Program-made: the position numbers and the translations under genes
The notes under the pieces: model-generated
What the model was told of the DNA's origin: nothing
What the model saw: only the letters and a program-made list of their open reading frames with translations
Databases searched by the model: none
Part shown: one piece after another, positions 21,257-32,836 of the stretch
How positions within the stretch are numbered: the stretch's first letter is position 1
Layout: each line of letters begins with the position of its first letter
From: Hypsibius dujardini
Taxonomy: Eukaryota > Tardigrada > Eutardigrada > Parachela > Hypsibiidae
Length of the DNA stretch: 45,607 nucleotides
Direction: 5' to 3'
Assembly: GCA_001579985.1 (NCBI GenBank)
Contig: LRSR01009621.1
Location: forward strand, 1 to 45,607

Positions 21257-21599
21257 TAGGGATACATGATGGGCGGGCGACTCCTTTAAATTTCCACTCA
21301 ACCGTCCGCCCATCTGGCCGGATCTATCCGGCGTGGCCTCCAAAGGCTTGATTGACTTATGAATGAGCCTGGTTCTACACCCGCGGCTGGAATGCTTGGC
21401 TGCCCGATTCAAGTATCGACTCATCCAGTGCATGGAAGCAATGCATTGAACGAGTCAGACGGCTTGACTCAATCAGTCAACTATTCCGGTCGTGTGTGTA
21501 TAACTGGATGTTAATTGTAAAGAAGAATTAAAAGAATTGCCTTCAGTTGATTGATCGATTGCCTCAACATGAACGAAAAAGGTTTGTGCCGTGTAATGC

Positions 21600-21707
21600 T
21601 GGCATGGTTCGGTTGCAACCGCGTAGTAACTTTACAATCAACCAATCAGTCACTCACAGTAATGAACTGCAACCGCAGTTTTAATATGTTGCAACCGAAC
21701 CGTGCCA
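21600..21707. repeat. Short inverted repeat
   Basis: Arms TGGCATGGTTCGGTTGCAAC (21,600-21,619) and GTTGCAACCGAACCGTGCCA (21,688-21,707). It is probably a tiny MITE. Confidence 0.65.
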
Positions 21708-21908
21708 ACACTAGTGCCGTGTTCCCGGCAAAGATCGAAACATTTCTTGCTTTATTTAATTTTTTTGCATTGCGCATTTTCATCTCTTCTTCCGGTATAT
21801 TCCAGTAGACAATTTCAACGGTTCGTCGAAAAACAAGTCAGTCTTGGCACTGTATGTGTGTTGACAAATATGAGGAAGAGTCTGTTTTTCGGCTCACCCT
21901 CCACTTGG

Positions 21909-22055
21909 TCGATAAATCGGCTCACTCATGAGTTTCTCTTTGATGGCAAATGCTTGATTGTTTGATTTTAGAAGCGCTATAGGATATAGTGCAGCGAATC
22001 AAACAATCAAACACCTGTCATCATAGAGAAACCCATAAGTGAGCCGATTTTTCGA
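21909..22055. repeat. Hairpin element just upstream of TPR-SET gene
   Basis: Arms of about 60 bases, starting TCGATAAATCGGCTCACT and closing AGTGAGCCGATTTTTCGA. It ends about 115 bases before the proposed start codon, so it may lie in the promoter or 5' leader. Confidence 0.7.
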
Positions 22056-22171
22056 CTGTTTGAATGGTGATTCAGATTCCACTTCATGTATGTGGGCTTG
22101 TGTGTTGCTTTCTAGCTTCCTTGGTAGTTTGCCAGTTTCGGTGGAATTTCCGTGGCACCACTCTGCTCACA

Positions 22172-24063
22172 ATGCTCACCAACGGCAGCATTGTAGAGGT
22201 GGATCCCCACGTTTGGTCGACTAAACCCAGATCCGAATCCGGTTAGTGGAATTTAGGATTCGAGTGAGCGCGAGTATCGTTTGATTGATTGATTGATTGA
22301 TTGATGAATCGATTGTTTGATTGATTAATTGATTGATAAATTCATCGTTTGATTGATTGATTGATTGATAAATTCATCGTTTGATTGATTGATTGATGAA
22401 TTGATTGTTTGATTGATTGATGAACTAATTGTCTGATTGATTGATGAATTAATTGTTTGGTTGATTGATAACTTGATTGTTTGATTGATTGATGAATCGA
22501 TTGTTTATTAGATTGATTGATTGATTGATTGATAAATTGATTGTTGTTTGATTGATTGATGAATCGATTGTTTATTTGATTGATTGATTGATGAATTGAT
22601 GAATTGATGAATTGATTGTTTATCTATTGAGCCTGCTCAGTTTGCCGGCTTTTCGATCCGCCATTCCGCCGGTGGTTTGATTCATTGATTTGGTTGCCGT
22701 TTGGTGCAACACCATTCTCAGACAATTAACACTAGTAAATGATTTGTAAGTTGATATTTAACCGAGAGTGAGTGAATTGGACCTTTGTGCCGACTGCCAA
22801 CGTACGTTTCTATTGTAGAGTTTGTACTTAAAAGGGTACAAACGAGGTTCACACTTCAATCGAATCCATCATAAAAAAAGAAATACTGTAGTCTTGTAAT
22901 TGAAACGTAAATGGTGAAACGTAAATCTTAAGGGGTGAATTTAAACGCAAAATGTAATTTAAACGAAAAACGTTAATCCGATCCATCATGAAAAAAGAAA
23001 TACTAGTGCAATTTAAACATAAATGGTGAAACGTAAATTTAATCGTAAATGTAATTTAAACTTAACTTATAATTTAAACGTAAACTTAGTTTAAGCGCAA
23101 TTTAAACGTAAAGGTAATTTAAACGTAATTTCGGTCAACAATGTAGCTTATGGGAGATGCTCCTATAAGTTATATTATTGACTGAAAAGAATTATATAAA
23201 ATAAATCACTGAATGTAACTACAAAATAAAGTATTACATTATGAGTTAATTCTTATCATTAAACTAAATTGCGCAAAATGTTACATTGTTGTAATTCAGT
23301 CTAAAGCATTTCAGATTAAATATTAAATAGTTAATTTTGCATTTAACTCTTTCGACACTTTTTTCGATCATTTATTTATTTTCATCGTTTATTTATTTTT
23401 TATCATTTATCACTATCATTTTTTTCAGAGCCTCCGTCCGTTCTGGCGGAGGCACGTTTCAGCCAACTGGCCCTGAACGCCAAAGCCCACAACCTGTACC
23501 TCGTGGTCCGAACGGTGGCGCCACCAGTCGTAGTCACTCCTGTTCCGACCATGGCGACCGTCGCCGTCCACACCGTGGTGGACCACCCGACAAACGGGAC
23601 CGTCGTCCTAGTCCTTCCATACTTTCTGGGGCAACGGACAATGTGCCACCCGGAAGAGCAGCCGCTTCAGCTGGGGACGGTGCTGTTGCTCAAGGAACCG
23701 ATGTTGCAGGTCAGCTCGTCCACTGCGGGGACGTTCATCCTGCGCTGCGACAGCCCCTCCGATGTGGTGGTACGCAGTCTGTGGAGCAGCCCGTTATGGC
23801 CAGCACCGCATGCGTCAGATCCTATCCCGGGGGTGGCGGTGGAGGGATCGCAGGAACGGGGAGGCCTCACGCAGCAGTGGAAGGCAGCAATGACGACGGT
23901 GGACGATTTTCGCCAAGGTGATTCGACCGAAGACTATGAAATGTTTCTCTACAGCAAACTGGCAGAGGAAAACTATTGTGCGGGCCACTTTGAGAAGACG
24001 ATTGAGGTAGCGCACTGACCAGACTACTTATGTGTCTGTATATTTGTCTGTCTGACTGTCTAA

Positions 24064-24097
<34 letters not shown>

Positions 24098-26966
24098 CTT
24101 TGTCTCTCTGTCTGTCTCGCTGTCTGTTCTTCTGCCTGTGTATATACTTGAACCTTATATTTCCCCATTTCCCAAACGGGACTTACAGAGCAATGACTCT
24201 TATTTTCCAGTTCGCAGAGATGGTCTTAAACAACCCGCCGTTGTGGTTGTTACCACAAGTCTTGCATCTCGCGGGCCGCGCCCATTACGAACTCCGGCAC
24301 TATGTGCAAGCTCATGCTCGCTTCGAACGCCTGTCCGCTCTTCCTGCGGCAGCTAAAACAGAACAGCATCATGAAAACGGCAACGAACTGGAACGCTGTC
24401 GCGAACGCTTGTCCGAAGCGAGAAAGGGCATTCCCATCCACAAACTCCATCCCTCGCAGCCCGACACCTACCTGGACGTGGCGGATTTCACCGGGCCAAT
24501 TCATGTGGCGAAAATTTCCGGCAAGGGGCGGGGTTTGGTGGCGTCCACAGACATTCTTCCAGGCACGCAAATCATGGTCAACAAAGCCTTCCGGGCGTCT
24601 TTCCGAAACGACAACCACCGGCTACTCATCACCGAGATCGGGCATGCCATTACAAGCAATCCGACAACTTACACCGACATGGTCTACGATCTCACCGCCA
24701 ACGACGTGGAAAAGGATGGACGCCGACGATTTTCCGATCCCGCGAAGAAGGACCCCATCGTGGATGTTGATCGACTACGCGGTATGACTGTCTTAATTAC
24801 TTTCGAGCCTTAAACCAGTTGGGTGCTTTAATTCTATCCACCCATTTTTGGCTCCGACTTCTGAGTCACTTACGTATAAAATTTTTAATATTTGTGTAAA
24901 GTACTGCACTGTCGCGATTCTAACGGCCGTTTTTTGGCCCTACCAGTAAATTACGACCCCCGGGTCCGGGCCGGGCTGGAATTGAATCCGTGACGTCACA
25001 GAGTCTTGCACGGGGGAAGGCGGGGCTAAGCTGGGCGTTAGAATCGCGACAGTACAGTACGAGTCTTTCTTGATAGGCATCATAGCGGCCAATGCTTTCG
25101 CCCTGACGCAAGACAGTCGGAGCGGTTCCGTCTCCGCTGGCTCGGGACTCTTCGTGGCCGCCGCCTACTTCAACCACGCCTGTGTGCCCAACGCCATGTG
25201 GATGGTCTACTGCGACGTCCTAGTGGTGCATGCCATCAAACTCATTGAGAAGGGCCAGGAAGTGACCATTCCGTATTTCAGCCCTAGCAGTGGGACATGG
25301 GAAGAGCGGACGAAACGCCTGGCTGGGTATGGATTCACCTGTGATTGCGTGCTGTGTCAGCTGGATCGCACGGAACCGGAAGATGTGTGGAGGGAACGGA
25401 AGGGGCTGTTGGAGGAGGGGCATTCGGCGGAAATGGTCCGCAGGTTGGAGGAGACGTTCGCCGCGAGTGGACGGACCAAGTTGCGACTGGGCTTGTATAA
25501 GCCGCTTTTACGGGAGTTCGATTTAATGTTGAAAAGAGGTATTCTAACTTGAGGCATTATTCAAGTGTCGAATTCATAATCACTCCGAAATATGTTTCTC
25601 AATCAGATATACTGTAGTGAAGAATATAGAAATTATTTCGCCGGTAAAATCGGGTCAAGTGTTTTTAAGGTGATTTTACAAAGCTGGGAAAAAAACTGGA
25701 AAAAAAACTGGAAGATTCCATTTTCCTTTATGTCCTTCATGTTCACTGTAAAAATGGTGATTTTTACGATTTTTAGAACTACATTAAACCTCATCTTTTT
25801 GACACTATCCCGTTTCAAATTTAATTTGGAGTCGACTGAAAAAATGCTGAGGTCAGTAGGCGGAGCTAGAGACCAAAACCTGAACCACTTCGCTGGAATT
25901 ATCGGCCCTTTTTGAAAGATACCCAGAGCTCCGCCCACTGATCACCGAAAAATATTTGAATGGTGCTGATCGAATCGAAATCGAATTTGAAATGAATGGC
26001 ACAGTGTCAAAATAATCGCTTTTAAGTTATTTCTAAAAATCACTATTTTTACAGTGAAAATGAAGGAAAATGGAATATTCCTGTGTTTTTCCAACGTCAA
26101 AATATGAAAAAAAAACTCTGTCTGACTTTGCCGGCGAAATAAATTTTCATGTTCCTCACGAAAGTAGGTCTAAATAAAAGTAGTTCTGATCTAGGTCTAA
26201 AAGAACTGATTCTGAATTCGGGACTTGAATAATGCCCCAAGTAAATATATTTTTAACACTAGTCATTATTGGAGCTTGGCAAGTTTATTTTTTAACACTA
26301 TTTATTATTGGAGTTTGGCTATGATTTTCTGACGTCCACTAACTAAACAGCGTAACTAAAACAGGCAGAAATATTTAGACTACTAATTTCCTTTTTCTTC
26401 CTTATGGATTTTATATTTATCTTAGTCTAAATTGGTTTAGTGTAATTTTAGTTTGTTCTTCAGAAGCAGAAACGAAATCTACTTAATTTGACGCTTAATA
26501 AAATTAGCAATTGCAAATTTGCCATTCTTAGTGTCTTTTGCTTTTGATTGGGGAACATGTAACACGAATGTTAGTTTAGTCTTTCCAGAAATAAAGCTGT
26601 TAAATTGTTAGTTAAGCTTTGAAATTTTGCTTTCTACTTTAAGGTTTATTGCCTGAAGCGTTGGAGTTGTTGCGGAAGGCCATGGATTGTCTGGGAATCA
26701 GTTTGCAGGTGTTGTTGGAGTGTGGGGAGCGTGATGATGCGATGTTTTTGGAGAAAGACGCGGTGTGGTGTTCGGAATTGAACATTAGGTTGGCAGACCT
26801 TGTCTGCTTCTACTGCTCTTGCCAAGGTCTTCCCGAGGATATCCGGATGGTGGAGGCTCGACGGTTTTTGGCAGCGTTGGAGGTGGTCCAACGCGTGGTG
26901 TACGGGAACAGCCGGACGATTGTAAGGAGAGAGTTTGACAAGATTCCTGGTTCTCTGTTCTGTTAA
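22172..26966 (+). CDS. TPR-SET domain lysine methyltransferase-like protein (SMYD-related, no MYND)
   Basis: Exons 22172-22241, 23429-24006, 24211-24781, 25077-25538 and 26644-26966 join in phase (1, 0, 1, 1) to give 667 residues. The N-terminal part has the signature of TPR-SET proteins (VLLLKEPMLQV, then CDSPSDVV). TPR-like helices follow (SKLAEENYCAGHFEKTIEFA, HLAGRAHYELRHYVQAHARF). The SET domain starts at GKGRGLVASTDILPG and contains AAYFNHACVPNAMW (the NHxCxPN cofactor-binding motif) and GQEVTIPYF. The post-SET cysteines are FTCDCVLCQ. No MYND zinc finger is seen between the SET halves. SET proteins transfer methyl groups from S-adenosylmethionine to lysine; the substrate is unknown. 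An upstream in-frame ATG at 22064 would add 36 residues; 22172 is preferred because the upstream part is hydrophobic, unlike the family, and abuts a hairpin element. Exon 1 is the least certain exon. Confidence 0.75.
22280..22625. repeat. (TTGA)n microsatellite with longer units
   Basis: Runs of TTGATTGATTGATGAATTGA are interrupted by TTGTTTGATTGA, giving a mixed longer period. Confidence 0.9.
22858..23135. repeat. Degenerate AATTTAAACGTAAA array
   Basis: About ten copies of a core like TTTAAACGTAA, with two longer direct copies of a block (from 22,858 and 22,977) containing AAAGAAATACT. Confidence 0.7.
23219..23356 (+). repeat. Dispersed repeat R2, copy 2
   Basis: It matches 13,112-13,255 over about 140 bases. 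Confidence 0.8.
24036..24135. repeat. (TCTG)n tract in TPR-SET intron 2
   Basis: Degenerate TCTG repeats on the sense strand, between a donor at 24,007 and an acceptor at 24,210. Confidence 0.85.
24904..25057. mobile_element. MITE, CTGTACTG family, copy 3
   Basis: Inverted ends CTGCACTGTCGCGATTCTAA and its partner closing in GCGACAGTACAG, with TA on both sides. It ends 19 bases before the acceptor of TPR-SET exon 4 at 25,077. Confidence 0.85.
25549..26240. mobile_element. Large imperfect inverted-repeat element in TPR-SET intron 4
   Basis: The ends read TTGAGGCATTATTCAAGTGT and, as reverse complement, TTGGGGCATTATTCAAGTCC. Inner parts pair as well, for example TTCACTGTAAAAAT with ATTTTTACAGTGAA. 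It has no coding capacity. Confidence 0.75.
26241..26643. other. AT-rich rest of TPR-SET intron 4
   Basis: I see no gene or repeat, apart from a pyrimidine-rich stretch and AG ending at 26,643. Confidence 0.4.
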
Positions 26967-27096
26967 CTGCTTTTTCACTCTCTGTCTGAATCTATTGTCT
27001 CGGCGAATGATAGTGCCAATTTTGATACAAAATTCTTCCAATAACTTTCATATCGACAATCTGAGGATTTGTTTGTCTACCTAATCACCTCTATCC

Positions 27097-27168
<72 letters not shown>

Positions 27169-27407
27169 GTCTGTGTGTCTGTCTGTCTGTGTGTCTGTGT
27201 GTCTGTCTGTCTGTGTGTCTGTCTTTCTGTCTATACGGGGATCATCGTAATTTAGCCACGTCGCAATTATCGCAATCCCGCTCCATGCATTGCGCACCAC
27301 CGCACGACTTCGGAACAAAAAAGAAGGAACAATTAAAAGTTAAAAATGCCATTGAACACGTCAAAATAATAAAATGGAGACAAAGGCTCCCGCCGCTGCC
27401 GCCCACG
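26967..27407. other. Tail-to-tail spacer with (TCTG)n tract
   Basis: Spacer between the stops of the TPR-SET gene (plus) and OTUD7 (minus). A clean (TCTG)n/(TGTG) tract fills 27,092-27,235. An AATAAA at 27,367-27,372 on the plus strand could serve the TPR-SET transcript. Confidence 0.55.
27092..27235. repeat. (TCTG)n microsatellite
   Basis: Long pure TCTG runs mixed with TGTGTCTG. Open frames in it are spurious. Confidence 0.95.
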
Positions 27408-28208
27408 TCACCTAAGATTGGTCGTGGTCGTGGAATCGACACTGCCCGTGTTTGGCACCGCCGTTCCAGCGGCCGACGCCGCCGCAGGGGGTAAAAGAAG
27501 ACAAGTGTGATTTTTTTGCTTAAAACACATCGAACACAAAAAGTCGCTTTTTTCCTGACCGAAAAACACACAGTTCGCCGTGCGACAAGGTCGCACCACA
27601 GCGTCCGGGACATCATCACCGCCGCCGGGGAAGCTCTTCCCGATGGTAGAGATGCCTTCCACCACCGCATTCGGTCGCTGCAACTGCGGAAGGATCCCAC
27701 CACGCGGCGTCAGGGAGCGCTGATTGTTCAACAGAACTTCGTCCCCGTCCTCGTTCCTACCGTTGTTGGTGTAGAATGTGGACTTGCCGATGGTGGTGGT
27801 CTCCCGCTGCGCCTTCATCTCCTCCAGCTGGACCTTCTGCTTGGCGAAGCAGGCGGGGCAGAGGTAGTTGGTGGAGGGTGTGCCGAAGGCGTCGCAACCG
27901 GGGCTCGCGCAACGGGTTTTGCCGTTCTGCACGTGGAGGTTGTCGCGCCGCTCCTTGTCCTTGAGGTGGTTGTCGAAACGCACACGCGCCGCCGCGAGGT
28001 AGTTGCTGATCATCTCCTCGTGAAAGGAGGTCTCGTGGTCCAATGATAGAGGGGAGCCTGACAAGAAGACAAAAAACATTAAGAAACATGCAAGATACAA
28101 AATTGTTAACGAAGCAGTCAGTCGGATCGACAGGCAGACATACATACAGATATACATACAAACAGACAAGCAGACAGACAGACAGACAGACATACAGACA
28201 GACATACA

Positions 28209-28252
<44 letters not shown>

Positions 28253-30473
28253 CTGAAAAAGAATAGGCAAACGAATAAACCAACAAAAAGATGAAGCAAA
28301 AAGTATGCAGACATTGACACGTCGAACCGACAAATTAGCATTAACAGAAAACCATGAGACAAATTCGGGCGAAAAACGGCAGAGATATTCTGCGTGGCCA
28401 AAGAAAGACCAGACGTGGAGACCAATAAACGGTAATCAACATGCCGACACGGGGACATACAAGCAGTCACGTTCAAGGCATGTTTCTACACAGAAAGAAA
28501 TAAGCAGATAGACGTCAGCAGAAACCACCAGGCAAACCGACAGACAAACACAGAGACAGTCAGACAGACAGACACAGAGACAGTCAGACAAACAGACAGA
28601 CACAAAGACACAAAGACAGACACAGAGCAAACAAGAAGCGTACGTTAACTTAATGTAACCACTTAGGTTAATTCCGATGCCATAGTTAATTAGACAAATA
28701 ATTACTATACCCTCAAACATAAATTAAACATATTCTAAAAACTAAATACCCAAAACAATTCCCGGATTGTGAAGCACATCACTGTCGTGCAGGTCCTTGA
28801 CCGCTTCAACCGTCCACCGGTAGCCGGTGTTCTCGTAGACAACATTGGTCCGACCGTTGCCGTTGACGTGTAAACTGATCTCGCTGTGATGCATCACGGA
28901 CGGCTGCGGTGGCGGCTGTCCCCTCGCGCTAGCCGGTCCATTGAGGTTCTTCTCGAAGGGTCCGTCCCCAGGACCGGCTAGCGTGCCTCGCATCGCCACC
29001 GTCACATCGCTGTCCTCACTGGTGCGCCGGGTGAGTTTGGAGATGCTCCGTTTCAGTTTCTGTCGAACACTCTTCATCTGCTTGGAGAAGCCGCTCTTCT
29101 GGGCCTTCTCGATGCGGCTGCCGGAGGAACTCTCGGATTCGTTGGAGTCCGCTGTGGAGCGACGGTCGTCGACTCCGCCGGAAGTGCTGCTGATACTTTC
29201 CTTCGGCTTCACAGACACCTGCAAAAGTGCCCAGCACATTTGGAATGTAAATTACATTCAATTAAAGCAATCAAGCAATCAACCGTCCCACCGGAGAGCA
29301 AAACTTACCGTAACTTTGACGAGATCGAGGTACATCTGCACCACCTGCAGCTTGTCCTCCTGCGAGGTACCGGTCAACTTCTCCACCACCTGCGGATCCC
29401 GGTCTTCGCGACCCCAGTCGAACGATTCGCCAGGATCGATCAGAAACAACACCGGGAGGAGGTCGCCGTGGCTGTCGGTGACCGGGATGACCGCAGGAAG
29501 TTCCGAGCCCTCTGTCGAGTCCTTTTTCATCGGCACCAAGGCTGAGAAGTGAGCGGCATCGTAGGTCAAAATTAACGGCGACCTGGAAAAAATGGAATGA
29601 ATAATTACCCAGGATCACATGGACCAACCGGCAGATAAGACCGGAAAAGACAGAGGATAAAAAGACTGATACACAGAAACACATACAGGCTGGCAGACAG
29701 ACCTAAAAACAGAAATACAGACAAACAGGCATGCAGATAGACAAGCAGGATAGATAGATAAACAGACAGACAGACAAACAAACAAACAAACAGACAGACA
29801 AACAAACAGACAGACATAAAGGGGGAAAGCCGAAGAAACAGATAGACATACAGATAGATAAACAGACAGATAAACAGACAGACAACCAGTCTTCAAATGA
29901 ATGCAAAATGTCCTTTTAAAGAACCGATCTACCTTAAGCAGTATTTGGGGTCGCAACCGAGCGGCAGATATATTCCCCCAAACGGAATGGGCGCCAACGG
30001 TTCACCCGCACTGTCCCGCAAGTAGACATCCGCAATGACAATGACGGGTCGTTTGATGGCATAGGCCAGCGCAAAGACATGCACCTCCTCCAGCGACTCG
30101 TACTGCGTGTTGTACTCGTCGCCCAAGTCATCTGTCTCCTCGACAATGGCCAGACTATACAAATATAATCACACTTGAAATATGTATCCAAACTTGAAAT
30201 TTCGGCCTTGGTTGGGTTGAAACAATATAATAAGTGGTGGGGAAGGGTACACGCACTTGCGATTTGGCGAGTTGTCACAGCAGATGTAGGGTCGCGATTT
30301 GATCCGAGGCTCGGCGGAGGACAGTTTCAGGATTCCAAACCATTCCTTTTCCCATTCCGGCTCCGTGTAGATAAGTCCACTCTAAAAGAATATATTTTAT
30401 AGTTACTATGTCAAAATTAGTCTGTTTTCCTATATATATATGCTTTCCGCGTGTCTGTCTGCCTATCTGCCTA

Positions 30474-30512
<39 letters not shown>

Positions 30513-31271
30513 GCTTGTCTGTCTGCCTGTTTGTCTGTCTTAGCACCTAACTCCGTCCATACCTGTTTATTCAAGATAGTCTGATGCCATCGCCACCGGC
30601 GGTAGATGGACTCTCCGTATTCGCTCTTGCTGAGGACGTGATTCAGCGATTTTCGGAGGGTGAGCAGTCGATCATGGAAGCCCCAAATACCGAGGGAAGC
30701 TGCAAAAACGGTGCACAAAGCCCATCAACCAAATGACAATCAACTTCCGTTGTTCCCGCAAAAAAAGGTGCAGCGAGTGTGACCTACCGGCATGGAGGAG
30801 ACAATTTCCGTCTCCTGTCGTGGCAAGAGGAAGAAGCCGCTGACAGGGCCTGGTATCGGACCACCAGTTCAGACGACCTGATTGAGGGAGAAAATGTTAA
30901 CACGGATATAATTCGATGATAATTTAACAGGGAATCAACGCCAAGCTTGTCAACAGCCGACATGGCAATATGAGAATAAAGGATAAACAGCTGTTTGACC
31001 CCATTGCTTGTTCCTTTTTTCGCAATGTCCAAATAAGCTAAAAAATTTGCCCATCAAAACCGACTACTAGTCCGCCTGATTTTTTGCTTAACAATTGAAC
31101 ATTATATGTATATCTGTTTGTCTGTTCTGCCCGTGGCGCCCCATCGGTAGACTGTATGTAAGTACCGAGAACATATACAAGTTTGTCTGCCTGCCAACCT
31201 GCCTGTCTGTCCGTCCGTCTGTCTATCTGTCTGTCTGTCCGTCCGTCTGTCTATCTGTCTATCTGTCTGTC

Positions 31272-31309
<38 letters not shown>

Positions 31310-32836
31310 TTCTGCCTGCATGTCAACGCGTTGGTCTGTCTGCTTTATGTTTATGTCAGCGTTCCTCGGCATTTCTGCCTTTGTTGGTCTGCATGTTTGG
31401 GTGTGTGCGTACTTATATATCTGCCTGCCCATCCACCATACCTGCTTGTTCCAATGATACCAACGTTGCCGTCTCGATGAGATCATTCTCCACAAATGCA
31501 CGGAATTCATCCGGTTGGATTGCTGTTAAATCCGGTAAAGTAAAGGTGTGATTGGGAACGCAGCCGGGATCGTCCGAGGTGAAGCGCCTCGCTACGTCGC
31601 TGCGAGCGCGAGTGACGAGGGCCAAATTTTCCGAAGCCGTTGATATCCCGCGACTCCACTTCCGACCTGCAACAGGCCCACATACAATTATATATTAGGT
31701 CATGAGTAAAACGCTACCACAGGAAGGCGCTGATAGAAGCAACAGATTGACATCATCACCGACTTGCCGGCAAGGCACTTTCAGCCCGCCATGCGGCAAA
31801 CTATCCAGCCAGGCAGTTTGATCTTAGCAGTCAGACAAATCAAAATTGTGGGGCGCAATAAGAGACTTTCAGACTAACAAACGACAAAACCTGAGCCCAA
31901 ACAGACCAGCAAACATACAGGCAGGAAGGCAGGCAGACATACAGACACACACGATAAGAGTTTTCCGACAGACAAATAGAAATGGCCAAACAAACAGTCA
32001 CATGAGCAATCAAACAGTTCAAGCAGGCAACTCAGTAAACAGACAGACACAAAGATAGATAAACAAACAGGCATATAGACAGGCAGACATACAGACAGAC
32101 ATATAGACAAGATAGGCAGATAGACAGGTAGAAAGACAGGCAGACAGACATACAGACAGACATATAGACGACATAGGCTAACAGGCATATAGACAGGTAG
32201 ACAGACAGGCAGACAGACATACAGACAGACATATAGACGAGATATGCAGACAGGCAGATAGACAATGGGGCCATTTCAAGCCCATACAGGAAGGCAATCA
32301 GTTACACAGGAGGACAAAGAGAAACACAAAAACCAGAACAACCTGACAGGCATAATAAATAGAGCAAACATGTAAACACAGACCAGCCGAACCGGTCAAC
32401 CATCAAAGGCACAGACACATTCGACAGGCACACAGTGCCAAAACGAGATCCAACCGCGTCTTCTGTAACGATTATCCGGCAACATCATCAGAAAGACGAT
32501 ACAATCTCAAGCTGCTGCCTGAGTAATTTAATTTATTCAGCCGTTGCATAACATGCACACGATCCCCATCTCCTCACCAGTGGATTCATCCGCGACCTCC
32601 ACGGCATCGTTCTTCTGCAGAAGGGCTTTACCACCAGCACCGATCCTCCCTACTTCCGGTCGTTTGAATCCGCCGGTTTCCAGGGACGGGGAGGGAAGGG
32701 GTTTGCCGCTTTTCAGGTCGGAAAAGGATTTGAGAGCCCGTTCCAGGTCCCATTCGTGGCTGTCGAGGATGTCCTGTGCGACGGCGGGGTCGACTCCCGT
32801 TGAGCTGACAAAATTAGTCAGGATAATATCCGTCAT
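27408..32836 (-). CDS. OTUD7: OTUD7/Cezanne-type OTU deubiquitinase
   Basis: Nine coding exons on minus: 32836-32578, 31666-31442, 30877-30788, 30699-30563, 30381-30257, 30154-29933, 29582-29309, 29218-28750, 28057-27408. All phases join and give 816 residues, close to vertebrate OTUD7B. A UBA-like domain opens it ([20 protein letters not shown]). The OTU domain runs from [12 protein letters not shown] and [11 protein letters not shown] to the catalytic Cys in GDGNCLLHA (about residue 187), then [28 protein letters not shown] and the catalytic His in [12 protein letters not shown] (about 363). A basic Ser-rich linker follows. The C-terminus has two A20 zinc fingers ([10 protein letters not shown]...LCPACF and [10 protein letters not shown]...LCSMCF). 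The family cuts mainly Lys11-linked ubiquitin chains and restrains NF-kB signalling. The ATG directly follows a splice acceptor, so the 5' leader is on an upstream exon. Confidence 0.93.
28130..28252. repeat. (CAGA)n tract, OTUD7 intron 8
   Basis: Reads TCTG on the transcribed sense strand of the gene. Confidence 0.9.
28525..28630. repeat. (CAGA)n tract, OTUD7 intron 8, second block
   Basis: Degenerate CAGA/CAGT tetramers; sense strand TCTG. Confidence 0.85.
29690..29885. repeat. (CAGA)n tract, OTUD7 intron 6
   Basis: Degenerate CAGA/CAAA/TAGA tetramers; sense strand TCTG. Confidence 0.85.
30452..30540. repeat. (TCTG)n tract, OTUD7 intron 4
   Basis: Here the gene's sense strand reads CAGA, opposite to most other introns. 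Confidence 0.85.
31185..31320. repeat. (TCTG)n tract, OTUD7 intron 2
   Basis: Degenerate TCTG/CCGT tetramers; sense strand CAGA. Confidence 0.85.
31905..32265. repeat. (CAGA)n tract with longer repeat unit, OTUD7 intron 1
   Basis: CAGA tetramers organised into a higher-order unit of roughly 65 bases with ACAGACAGACATATAGAC, present about three times. Confidence 0.85.

Larger units (their letters stand above)
19924..22171. other. Intergenic region between ZP gene and TPR-SET gene
   Basis: Divergent spacer between the ZP start (19,923, minus) and the TPR-SET start (22,172, plus), so both promoters should lie here. It is occupied by repeat R1 copy 2 with a nested element, an ACGG microsatellite and two hairpin elements. 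One base at about 21,114 is undetermined. No promoter motif stands out. Confidence 0.5.
22242..23428. other. First intron of TPR-SET gene
   Basis: It holds a TTGA microsatellite, an array based on TTTAAACGTAA, and repeat R2 copy 2. No exon is seen. Confidence 0.5.

Noticed and set aside
27069-27494. Open frames rich in Cys-Leu-Ser-Val (also near 24.0, 28.1, 29.7, 31.1, 32.0, 33.0, 36.8, 38.5, 40.3, 43.8 and 44.8 kb) and their Asp-Arg-Gln-Thr counterparts
   Set aside because: They are translations of (TCTG)n or (CAGA)n microsatellites inside introns and spacers; none has a domain.
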